Origin: Pseudomonadota bacterium | GTDB lineage: Bacteria; Pseudomonadota; Alphaproteobacteria; Micavibrionales; UBA2020 | Reading direction: 5' to 3' | Length of the DNA: 41,799 nucleotides | Assembly (NCBI GenBank): GCA_016195185.1 | Contig: JACQAA010000013.1 | Span: 1 to 41,799 of the forward strand | Part shown: positions 21,451-29,139 of the stretch, piece by piece | How the letters are laid out: every line of letters begins with the position of its first letter | Numbering within the stretch: position 1 is the stretch's first letter | Translations under genes and position numbers: made by a program | Notes under the pieces: generated by a model | Databases searched by the model: none | What the model saw: the letters and a program-made list of their open reading frames with translations, nothing else | Told to the model about the DNA's origin: nothing

Positions 21451-24102
21451 CTAATGTCGCCCCTTAGGCTTGTCGCTTGGTGGCGTTGGTTCCAGCTTGT
21501 TATGCCTGGTTGGAAAGAGACTCTTGGAGATGGCGTTAATATTCCGATCGATTTTCTCTATGCCGGGGTTTTCTTTAACGTGCAGCTTGGTCTGAGCATA
21601 GCTGAGGCTGAGTTTTTTTCCGCTTGCCGCCGCTGCCGCGCTTTCGGGTGTATTGTGTGTCGGCTCTGGTTCTTTCCTGGTTTCGTCCCCTGCCATGCCG
21701 CGCTGGCCCAGAATGCGTGACGGTATTGCGGAATAGCTGATATTTTTTACATCGACGGCTACTTTCTCGGTGGAGAGGGAGAATCCTTTATTTTTCTGGT
21801 GCTGCAGATCGCGTTGTGCAGCCAGGCCGTAGCCATCATTGGCCTGCATCTGTACCCGCGCCAGTAATTTGAGTGTATCGCGGGCTATGCGACCGACCCG
21901 GCAGTATTTATCCACTTTCTTCATCATCGTATATCTCATGACGCTGCCCGCGCTGGATTCGGGAGCCGAGACGACAGTGAAGGGATAGATCCGTTGCGGT
22001 GTAACGCCCACATGCGTGAAATAACTTTCACCAAGCTGGTTAACCTGTTCTGGGGATACCCCGAACTTGCTGGCAATAAAGGCTTTGGCGTCTTCGACCG
22101 TTCTAACATCTTTGGGCAGCACAAAACTGGGGGCATTGAGCATGGCCCCATCACCGCCGAGGCGGTTGGGCACGGGCATGATTTTTGGATCGAGTGCAAC
22201 CAGCAAATTGTTGTCCCAATCCCGGGTAATCGGCAGAATGACGGCAATGTTTTCTACCCCATCATCCGAAACAATGAACTCGATATCCTGCGCTGACAAG
22301 CCGCGAGTTGTTCGTCCTACTTTTCCTTCTTCGATAAACACGGCTTTAACCGGTTTTAAATGTAGTGATTCTGTTTTTTCTTCTTCAAATTCAGTACGTT
22401 CCGGCTCTTTCAGTAAATCATCTGGTTCATAGATTTTTTTAACTGCCTGACCCGGCAGCTTGGGCATGCTTTCCCCGATCCAGCGTGGCAGGGGGATATT
22501 ATAGCGTGTCATCAGATCAAAAACATACATCTCCAACCGCGGCTCGGGCAGGAGGCCGACCTGAGAGGCGAGGATAATATCAGCGCCGTCCAGTTCGGTG
22601 ATCATGCCCAGCTCGGTAAAAAGGGAACTTTTGTCCGTTGGCAGAGGCCATGAGGTTTTATAGGGGTTTTCCACCTCGATAAATACCGGTTCAATTGCTT
22701 CATCAATGCGGTCGGGTGAGGGGAAGTAGGTGTCTCCTATGTACCAGCTCCCCTCCGTTTTGGGGCGCAGGCCAATATTGTGGCGTACATACTCAAAAAT
22801 CATATGCCGGTTCCCTTCGGCATCCTCGGACATCTCTACTGTGTCCATGGCAATGGGTTCGATCAGGTGTCCTGACCACTTTTTACCATCCAAGTTGGAA
22901 CTGCCGCGTGTGACGGCGTTGACGATGGGGCGCGGGTAACCGCTGCGGACAAAAATAACTAAGCGGTTGTCCGGGGTAATCCGATAGGGAATGATGTCAC
23001 AGTGTTCCCCGGGGCGCTTGACCAGTTCGTGCAGGGCACCGCCTTTCTTATCGCGCACCACCATGATTTGCAATTCACCGACGGGGTTCTGCGACGGGCG
23101 TCTCTCTTCTAATACCAAACTTTGTTTGTCGGCTACTTTTTGCGAGACTATAAAATAGTTCGTAGCCGGATAGCTCATGGGTTTGTATTCTCCCGAATAA
23201 AGCTGGAAGCGGCCCTTGAAGCAATTTTTCACTACCCAGGGGTTCCAGTACGGAGCAGAAAAAGTCATTCTCATGCCGATCCGTGCGAATTCCCGACGGT
23301 AATCCTGATAGGTAAAGAACGTATATTCCTCGCGAATTTCTTGGTCCCAGTGAGCGCGGTAATTCTTGCGGTGAATAAATTCGATTGCCCATTTGTGTGG
23401 TAAGCGGAAGAGGCGCGTACCATCGCGCCGCGGCTTCAGTTCTTCAATAAAAAATCCTTCGCACCCGCCTGCCGGTAACGGGCGAGCTGACTGGGAGAAT
23501 AACAACAGCAGATCTGCCTCGGAAAGATGCGGGATCCCCATGCCTTCGCTGGGCGTGTCGGGCAGCTCCAGCAGTACGAATTCCCCTTCCGGTGGCATCA
23601 TGTAGTCACGGATCAGCATGGTACCGCCGGGTTTCAGCTTGTGAATCTGTTTCTCCAGGAGGAGGCTCACGTCTATCTGGTTGTAGCCGGCGGCTGAATA
23701 AATTCCGTGCAGGATATTGGAATTGATAATTGCGTCCAGCGATTCATCTTCAAGTTCGGGTATCGAAATATCTGACAGGCGGAAGGACAGGTTCGGCAGC
23801 TTGTAATTTTTGCGGGCAAATTCAATGGCGGCGGGATCGTGGTCAACGCCGATCAGCTCGGCACGCGGATTGAGCTGGGCCAGAACATAGGTTATTTCTC
23901 CCGTTTCGCACCCCATATCGACAATGCGGGAGCCAGAGGGCAGCAGGAGGTGGGCAGAGATCAGGGCCGCTTTTTGCTGGATAAATTCCGGTAGCTCAAT
24001 CACGGCCTTTTGGCGTGACCCCTCATCCTTTGCCCGGGAGGAAAAGTTTTTGATGCTAGCGGCGATTTGCTCATTAATCTCTGTTTTGTCGATCTTTGAC
24101 AC
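21451..24102 (-). CDS. Large 883-aa multidomain protein: N-terminal SAM methyltransferase plus two apparent degenerate Nudix-like modules and a low-complexity C-terminus
   Basis: Motif I IVDMGCETGEITYVLAQLNPRAELIGVDHDPAAIEFA; internal similarity between MIFEYVRHNIGLRPKTEGSWYIGDTYFPSPDRIDEAIEPVFIEVE and AKAFIASKFGVSPEQVNQLGESYFTHVGVTPQRIYPFTVVS. Confidence 0.85.
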   Translation of the reverse strand: MSKIDKTEINEQIAASIKNFSSRAKDEGSRQKAVIELPEFIQQKAALISAHLLLPSGSRIVDMGCETGEITYVLAQLNPRAELIGVDHDPAAIEFARKNYKLPNLSFRLSDISIPELEDESLDAIINSNILHGIYSAAGYNQIDVSLLLEKQIHKLKPGGTMLIRDYMMPPEGEFVLLELPDTPSEGMGIPHLSEADLLLLFSQSARPLPAGGCEGFFIEELKPRRDGTRLFRLPHKWAIEFIHRKNYRAHWDQEIREEYTFFTYQDYRREFARIGMRMTFSAPYWNPWVVKNCFKGRFQLYSGEYKPMSYPATNYFIVSQKVADKQSLVLEERRPSQNPVGELQIMVVRDKKGGALHELVKRPGEHCDIIPYRITPDNRLVIFVRSGYPRPIVNAVTRGSSNLDGKKWSGHLIEPIAMDTVEMSEDAEGNRHMIFEYVRHNIGLRPKTEGSWYIGDTYFPSPDRIDEAIEPVFIEVENPYKTSWPLPTDKSSLFTELGMITELDGADIILASQVGLLPEPRLEMYVFDLMTRYNIPLPRWIGESMPKLPGQAVKKIYEPDDLLKEPERTEFEEEKTESLHLKPVKAVFIEEGKVGRTTRGLSAQDIEFIVSDDGVENIAVILPITRDWDNNLLVALDPKIMPVPNRLGGDGAMLNAPSFVLPKDVRTVEDAKAFIASKFGVSPEQVNQLGESYFTHVGVTPQRIYPFTVVSAPESSAGSVMRYTMMKKVDKYCRVGRIARDTLKLLARVQMQANDGYGLAAQRDLQHQKNKGFSLSTEKVAVDVKNISYSAIPSRILGQRGMAGDETRKEPEPTHNTPESAAAAASGKKLSLSYAQTKLHVKENPGIEKIDRNINAISKSLFPTRHNKLEPTPPSDKPKGRH

Positions 24103-24204
24103 GATACGAACCTTCTTAACAATGCCCCTTGTATATTATATTAATACGGAAAACAATAGATTTTTTTGTTGATATGTAAAGCATCTTCGGGCACCTTGTC
24201 CAGT

Positions 24205-24963
24205 ATGCCATCGGCAATAAAAAAGAAGAATAGATTTTCTGACCTGTGGGAGGCCACCATTAACGCGCTGTTGCCACCGCGCTGTGTGGCGACCGGAGAG
24301 ATTGTGGATGCGCAGGGGATGGTAAGCCCCGTTTTCTGGGCGCAACTGCAGTTTATCGAGGATCCGTTTTGCAAGACCTGTGGCAGCCCTTTCAGTTTTA
24401 ATCTTCCGACTGGTGCACTTTGTGCCGCCTGCATGGAGCAGGAACCGTTGTTTGACCAGTCACGCTCCGCTGTTACCTACAACGAGGCCAGCCGGAAACT
24501 GGTGCTGGCTTTCAAGTACGGCGATAGACTGCATACGGTTCACACCTTCGTGCCGTGGATGATCCGTGCCGGACAGGAGTTGATCGGGCAGGCGGATTGC
24601 ATTATCCCCGTGCCGCTGCATGCGCGGCGGCTGCGGGAGCGGCGTTTCAACCAGTCAGCTCTGCTGGCGCAGGCAATTGCCACAAGAACGGGAAAAGATT
24701 ATCTTCCCGATACCCTGTTACGCATCCGCCATACCACCCCGCAAAATGGCCTCAGCGCCAAAGACCGCGACCGGAATGTGCGGGGTGCTTTTGTGGTCAA
24801 GAAGTGCAGTCATGCCACCGTTCGTGATAAGAATCTCCTATTGATTGACGATGTGTTTACGACTGGTGCCACGCTCAACGAATGTGCACGGATTCTCAAA
24901 TCAGCCGGGGCTGAGACAGTCAACGTCCTGACAATTGCTCGGGTGGCAAAAGAAGAGTTTTGA
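24205..24963 (+). CDS. comF: ComF family protein / phosphoribosyltransferase
   Basis: Cys motifs (PPRC, CKTCGSPF, CAAC), IIPVPLHARRLRERRFNQSALLA, NLLLIDDVFTTGATLNECARIL PRPP-binding motif; ATG at 24205 in frame with ORF 24166-24963. Confidence 0.92.
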   Translation: MPSAIKKKNRFSDLWEATINALLPPRCVATGEIVDAQGMVSPVFWAQLQFIEDPFCKTCGSPFSFNLPTGALCAACMEQEPLFDQSRSAVTYNEASRKLVLAFKYGDRLHTVHTFVPWMIRAGQELIGQADCIIPVPLHARRLRERRFNQSALLAQAIATRTGKDYLPDTLLRIRHTTPQNGLSAKDRDRNVRGAFVVKKCSHATVRDKNLLLIDDVFTTGATLNECARILKSAGAETVNVLTIARVAKEEF

Positions 24964-24995
24964 TGCGGATTAGCCGGAATCTGAAACTGATTGAT

Positions 24996-25029
24996 GCCTA
25001 TATTATCAACATATTTTCCCTATATAGGC
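24996..25029. repeat. AT-rich inverted repeat between convergent comF and fliP
   Basis: GCCTATAT ... ATATAGGC, perfect 8-bp arms, 18-nt loop. Confidence 0.5.
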
Positions 25030-25038
25030 GTATTTAGG

Positions 25039-25824
25039 TCATGTTCCGCCGCCGTAGCTCTGAACGAGCGACCCGGCGATCAGGTGCCAGCCGTCAACCA
25101 GCACAAAAAAGATGATCTTGAAGGGCAGGGAGATCATCACCGGTGGCAGCATCATCATCCCCATCGACATCAGGATGGAGGAGGTCACCATATCAATAAT
25201 GAGAAATGGTAAAAAGATCAGGAAGCCAATTTCGAACGCACGGCGCAGTTCCGAAATCATGAAGGAGGGGATAACTACCTGCATCGGTGTTGCCATGGCG
25301 TCCTCCAGTTTCGGTGTCTTGCTCAGATTCATAAACATCGCCAGATCTTTCTCCCGCGTGTGCTTGAGCATAAACTGCTTAAATGGCATAGCTGCTTTTT
25401 GCATTCCCTCCATTTCATCCATTTCCCCGCTCATGACAGGTTGGACGCCTTGTTCGTAAGCGGTGTGCAGGGTGGGTGACATGATAAAAAATGTTAGAAA
25501 TAACGCCAGGCTCAACAAGACGGTATTGGGGGGCGTTTGTTGTGTCCCCAGCGCGGTGCGCAGGAAGGACAGCACCACGACTATCCGTGTAAAAGAAGTC
25601 ATCATCATCAGGATGGATGGCGCCAGCGAGAGGACCGTCATTAACACCACCATCTGGATAACGCGGCCGGCAACTGAAGTGCCGCCAGCACCATCTGCAG
25701 CACCGGCTTTGTCACCGCCCAGATCGAGCGTCAGGCTTTGTGCCCAGACGTGGCCGGGAATGAACAGTAACCCAGCCACCAAGAGCAACCCGGCAATCAG
25801 TGTGAAGAGCTTAAGCCTGGACAT
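25039..25824 (-). CDS. fliP: Flagellar biosynthetic protein FliP
   Basis: 261 aa with signal peptide; FTRIVVVLSFLRTALGTQQTPPNTVLLSLALFLTFFIMSP...FLIIDMVTSSILMSMGMMMLPPVMISLPFKIIFFVLVDGWHLIAGSLVQSY. Confidence 0.97.
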   Translation of the reverse strand: MSRLKLFTLIAGLLLVAGLLFIPGHVWAQSLTLDLGGDKAGAADGAGGTSVAGRVIQMVVLMTVLSLAPSILMMMTSFTRIVVVLSFLRTALGTQQTPPNTVLLSLALFLTFFIMSPTLHTAYEQGVQPVMSGEMDEMEGMQKAAMPFKQFMLKHTREKDLAMFMNLSKTPKLEDAMATPMQVVIPSFMISELRRAFEIGFLIFLPFLIIDMVTSSILMSMGMMMLPPVMISLPFKIIFFVLVDGWHLIAGSLVQSYGGGT

Positions 25825-26125
25825 TTTTCTGATCCTTCAAAAATCCGACAACATTGTCACTCCCTGCCGGAATGTTGCTTTCCACCACGGTCTCCCCCTG
25901 CGGCCCCAGTACCAAAAGATGTTCCTGGTCGTCGCGCTTGATCAGGACCAGGCGGCGACGGTGGTCAAGGGGCAGGAATTCAATCACCTTCAGCCGTCGC
26001 TTGCCGGTGGCGGGTGTCAGGGCGCCTGAAAGTCCGATTCTTTTCATGACCAATGAGAGCAGTAGCATCAGGATAATAACAAAAGCAAATGCGCTAAAGA
26101 ATTTAAGAAGCAACATAGTATCCAT
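25811..26125 (-). CDS. fliO: FliO-like flagellar biosynthesis protein
   Basis: 104 aa with one N-terminal TM, RRLKVIEFLPLDHRRRLVLIKRDDQEHLLVLGPQGETVVES; immediately upstream of fliP. Confidence 0.75.
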   Translation of the reverse strand: MDTMLLLKFFSAFAFVIILMLLLSLVMKRIGLSGALTPATGKRRLKVIEFLPLDHRRRLVLIKRDDQEHLLVLGPQGETVVESNIPAGSDNVVGFLKDQKNVQA

Positions 26126-26128
26126 AGG

Positions 26129-26410
26129 CTATCTCACCCCCGGTGTGTTAAAAGCATCCTGTTGTTGCTTCATGGTGCGAGCAAGGGTCTCGAGAGATTC
26201 AATCAGATGGCTCATTTGTTTTTCCAAGGCGCGGCCGTCATTTTTTGGCAGTTTGGCGACGGCATCGCACACTTTCATCACGTTTTTGTCCAGGCCTTGC
26301 AAGTCCATGATTTCGCCCCTGGTCACCCGTGCTTGACAATCACGGACGTAGTCGACAATGCCTTTTATTTTTTTTTCGACTGTCGTCGTGTCAAGATTAC
26401 TTTCTGTCAT
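26129..26410 (-). CDS. Hypothetical 93-aa helical protein in flagellar cluster
   Basis: MTESNLDTTTVEKKIKGIVDYVRDCQARVTRGEIMDLQGLDKNVMKVCDAVAKLPKNDGRALEKQMSHLIESLETLARTMKQQQDAFNTPGVR; tightly packed with neighbours. Confidence 0.75.
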   Translation of the reverse strand: MTESNLDTTTVEKKIKGIVDYVRDCQARVTRGEIMDLQGLDKNVMKVCDAVAKLPKNDGRALEKQMSHLIESLETLARTMKQQQDAFNTPGVR

Positions 26411-26765
26411 TGTCCTGTGTTCTGCCAGTATCGGGGTTTGTCTCTTTCATAGATTGATACGTTCCGTTCTCTTTGTAAACATAGGCCAGAATTTCCGCAA
26501 TGGCGACCAAGGCTTCGGAGGGAATATCACTATCCAGTTCGATCGCGGCGAGCATTTGGGCAAGGTCTTTGTCCTCTCGGACGTTAACGCCATTATCGAA
26601 AGCCAGTTGGAGGATTTCTTCAGCCAGTTTACCGTAGCCGGCGGCTACGACCTTGGGGATGGAGCTTTCGTCGAGCCCAAACTTCTTGAGGGCCACGGCG
26701 GCACGCCGCCGTGGATCGGGGTCTTTTTCAGGGCCTGTGGGCCCATTGTCCAGAATATCAACCAT
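26397..26765 (-). CDS. Stand-alone FlhB C-terminal cytoplasmic domain-like protein
   Basis: RRRAAVALKKFGLDESSIPKVVAAGYGKLAEEILQLAFDNGVNVREDKDLAQMLAAIELDSDIPSEALVAIAEILAYVYK; co-linear with the FlhB C-terminus encoded at 30844-31920. Confidence 0.85.
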   Translation of the reverse strand: MVDILDNGPTGPEKDPDPRRRAAVALKKFGLDESSIPKVVAAGYGKLAEEILQLAFDNGVNVREDKDLAQMLAAIELDSDIPSEALVAIAEILAYVYKENGTYQSMKETNPDTGRTQDNDRK

Positions 26766-26788
26766 GTATTCCCTAGTATTTAGAAACA

Positions 26789-26857
26789 AGTGTAGCAAAA
26801 GTTTACGAGATGTTAACGACAATAATGCCACAATTGTTGAAGGAACAGTGCTACACT
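26789..26857. promoter_or_regulatory. Candidate divergent promoter region with inverted GCTACACT boxes
   Basis: AGTGTAGC (26789-26796) and GCTACACT (26850-26857) are perfect inverted copies between divergent gene sets; minus strand reads TTAACA-16-TACACT. Confidence 0.5.
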
Positions 26858-26886
26858 AAAAACCGGGGGTAAACGGGAGTTTGGGC

Positions 26887-27300
26887 ATGGCGACACAGGA
26901 CTTGAAGCTCTTACAGGCGGCTATCGAGAAAGTGCACTGGCACGAACAGCGCCAGAAGGTTTTATCCCAGAACATCGCCAATGCGAATACTCCTGGCTAT
27001 CAGGCCCAGGACGTTGCTCCGCTGGATTTCAAGACCTTGTTGGAAGGATCTTCCAGTTCGCTTTCGTTGTCCATGGCAACCACCGATCCAAAACATTTAG
27101 GCCTAAACGGGACTTCGGTTTCCAGGCAGCATGCCGTCCAGAAACAAAAAAACACCTATGGCGTGTCGCCGAACGGCAATTCAGTGGTCATGGAAGAGCA
27201 ACTGTTGAAAATGAACGAGAACTTCACAGATCACCGCCTGACAACGACGATCTACCAGAAGAATATCGACATGCTGAAGAGTTCGATCAGATCCCAGTAG
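26887..27300 (+). CDS. flgB: Flagellar basal-body rod protein FlgB
   Basis: WHEQRQKVLSQNIANANTPGYQAQDVAPLDFKTLLE...KMNENFTDHRLTTTIYQKNIDMLKSSIRS. Confidence 0.95.
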   Translation: MATQDLKLLQAAIEKVHWHEQRQKVLSQNIANANTPGYQAQDVAPLDFKTLLEGSSSSLSLSMATTDPKHLGLNGTSVSRQHAVQKQKNTYGVSPNGNSVVMEEQLLKMNENFTDHRLTTTIYQKNIDMLKSSIRSQ

Positions 27301-27326
27301 GCGGATTTTAAAGACGGGAGATAAAC

Positions 27327-27737
27327 ATGGATTTACTTGATGCGATGACGCAGGCTGCCAAGGGGATGAAAGCTCAGGGCGCCCGCATGCGTGTCATCTC
27401 CGAGAACATCGCCAACGCGGACAGCTCCCCCAAGGGGCCGGGCCAGTTGCCCTATCAGCGTAAGGTAATTACCTTTAAGTCCCTGCTCGACAAGGCAAAC
27501 GGGCAGCAGGAAGTTGAGGTTGACAGGATTTTGCCGGATCAATCTGAGTTCGTCACTAAATATGACCCCAGCCACCCTGCGGCAGATAAGAATGGTTTCG
27601 TCAAGATGCCTAACGTTAATCCGTTGGTGGAAATGATGGATATGCGGGAAGCGCAGAGATCTTATGAAGCCAACCTGGGTGTTATCGATATGGCAAAGGG
27701 AATGCTCATGCGTACCCTTGACCTACTGAGCCGATAA
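27327..27737 (+). CDS. flgC: Flagellar basal-body rod protein FlgC
   Basis: MDLLDAMTQAAKGMKAQGARMRVISENIANADS...VKMPNVNPLVEMMDMREAQRSYEANLGVIDMAKGMLMRTLDLL. Confidence 0.97.
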   Translation: MDLLDAMTQAAKGMKAQGARMRVISENIANADSSPKGPGQLPYQRKVITFKSLLDKANGQQEVEVDRILPDQSEFVTKYDPSHPAADKNGFVKMPNVNPLVEMMDMREAQRSYEANLGVIDMAKGMLMRTLDLLSR

Positions 27738-27749
27738 GGAGAATAAAAC

Positions 27750-28049
27750 ATGGCCAATATAAAAGAAGCGACGAGTGCCTATGCCAGCGCCTTGAATCAG
27801 CTGAAACAGCCGCTGAGCGGTGGTGCCGATGAAAGTTCCGGTGCGGCTTTTGGCGACCTGCTGAAACAGTCGCTACAAACGGCCGTTGATGCACAACACA
27901 AGAGTGAAAAAGTATCCGGAGCGGCACTGGCTGGCAAGGCGGACATGACCGAAGTTTTACAAGCCGTGACCTGTAGGGATACCAGAGATGCGGCATTTTC
28001 ATGGATGAAACCGAGATCATTGACTTCACGCGCGAAGCCATCATGCTGA
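27750..28049 (+). pseudogene. fliE: Flagellar hook-basal body protein FliE with lost/scrambled C-terminus
   Basis: FliE-like N-terminal ~74 aa (...GAAFGDLLKQSLQTAVDAQHKSEKVSGAALAGKADMTEVLQAVT), then non-FliE residues CRDTRDAAFSWMKPRS... running into fliQ out of frame; conserved C-terminal (R-x-x-x-x-AYQ-type) helix absent. Confidence 0.7.
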
Positions 28050-28267
28050 CAATTCAAATCTCGGCGCCGGTGATGGTTGTCGGTCTGATAGTTGGTGTTG
28101 TTATTTCTCTGGTGCAGGCGCTCACGCAAATTCAAGAAATGACTCTGACGTTTGTGCCGAAGATAGTTGCCATTTTTGCCACCATTTTCGTTATGTTTCC
28201 GCTCATGATCGCGACACTGGTGACGTTTACCCAGAAAATTGCAGACAAAATCGTCGCGATGGGTTAG
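28001..28267 (+). CDS. fliQ: Flagellar biosynthetic protein FliQ
   Basis: MDETEIIDFTREAIMLTIQISAPVMVVGLIVGVVISLVQALTQIQEMTLTFVPKIVAIF. Confidence 0.97.
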   Translation: MDETEIIDFTREAIMLTIQISAPVMVVGLIVGVVISLVQALTQIQEMTLTFVPKIVAIFATIFVMFPLMIATLVTFTQKIADKIVAMG

Positions 28268-28932
28268 ATCTTGCCCAGCACGTAGGGGTGCGGGTCTGGA
28301 AAGTCTTCTTTCGAAACGGGTGGTGATCTGTAGCCGTCAACAGCTTCCGGGTTGCCGTTCTTGGCCCGTTTCATCTCCCTCTCCGATACCATCTGTACAT
28401 GAAGGTGCGGGAACCAGACACCGTTTTCATGGGGCTTGCCTATATGCCCGACAAGAGTACCTGCTTTTAGTTTTTGCCCTAAAGACACGGTATCGTCCCA
28501 GGCCAGATGACCGTAGTATAGATAATCTGCTCCCTTGTAGGGCGGTTTATCGAGTCGAAAGACCAGCACACCGCCCCAGCCGCCAAAGCTGCCGTCCCGG
28601 CCGACGTGCATAACTTCAGCATCCGAGAGAATAATGACCTTTGTGCCGGCTGGCACATTATAGTCCACGCCGAGGTGTGCTTGTGGTCCCTTTGGCAAAT
28701 AATGTCCGCGCCATAAATGCGAGCGGTCTTCTAAATATCCGCCATAGGTATAATCAACATGGTGTTGTGCAGCAATTTTCTTGACCCAGTCATCGCATTG
28801 CTGGGGATCGATCAATGGATTGCTTTTACCATTGAATTCCTGCCGCGACAGGGCGTCCAGGCTGACTTCAGCCCATGTGGCCCTAGCCAAATCGGGGAAA
28901 ATTTTTATGCCGCTGGATAAGCCGTTTTTCAT
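28264..28932 (-). CDS. M23/LytM family metallopeptidase
   Basis: HLGVDYNVPAGTKVIILSDAEVMHVGRDGSFGGWGGVLVFRL...YLYYGHL...GTLVGHIGKPHENGVWFPHLHVQ (H-x3-D and H-x-H metal-ligand motifs); no obvious signal peptide. Confidence 0.85.
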   Translation of the reverse strand: MKNGLSSGIKIFPDLARATWAEVSLDALSRQEFNGKSNPLIDPQQCDDWVKKIAAQHHVDYTYGGYLEDRSHLWRGHYLPKGPQAHLGVDYNVPAGTKVIILSDAEVMHVGRDGSFGGWGGVLVFRLDKPPYKGADYLYYGHLAWDDTVSLGQKLKAGTLVGHIGKPHENGVWFPHLHVQMVSEREMKRAKNGNPEAVDGYRSPPVSKEDFPDPHPYVLGKI

Positions 28933-29139
28933 CTTCTCTGCCTTATTGGTCCCTATGGGCCTATTTTAACCACGAGAATTTAAAGTTAGTGGAGATTTTC
29001 GGCATAATCATCTCTAGTCAAGAAAGATCGTTGACATATCAAAGAGAAATATGGCACATTTGCGCTCATTGCACAGAAAACGGTTGGCATCTCTAGGGTA
29101 AATACGGTTTTGGCGCTCATCAAATTATTAGATATGTAA

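Noticed and set aside
29020-29100. sigma54-like TGGCAC upstream of the GNAT gene
   Set aside because: The downstream TTGC element is not at the required spacing; consensus not met.
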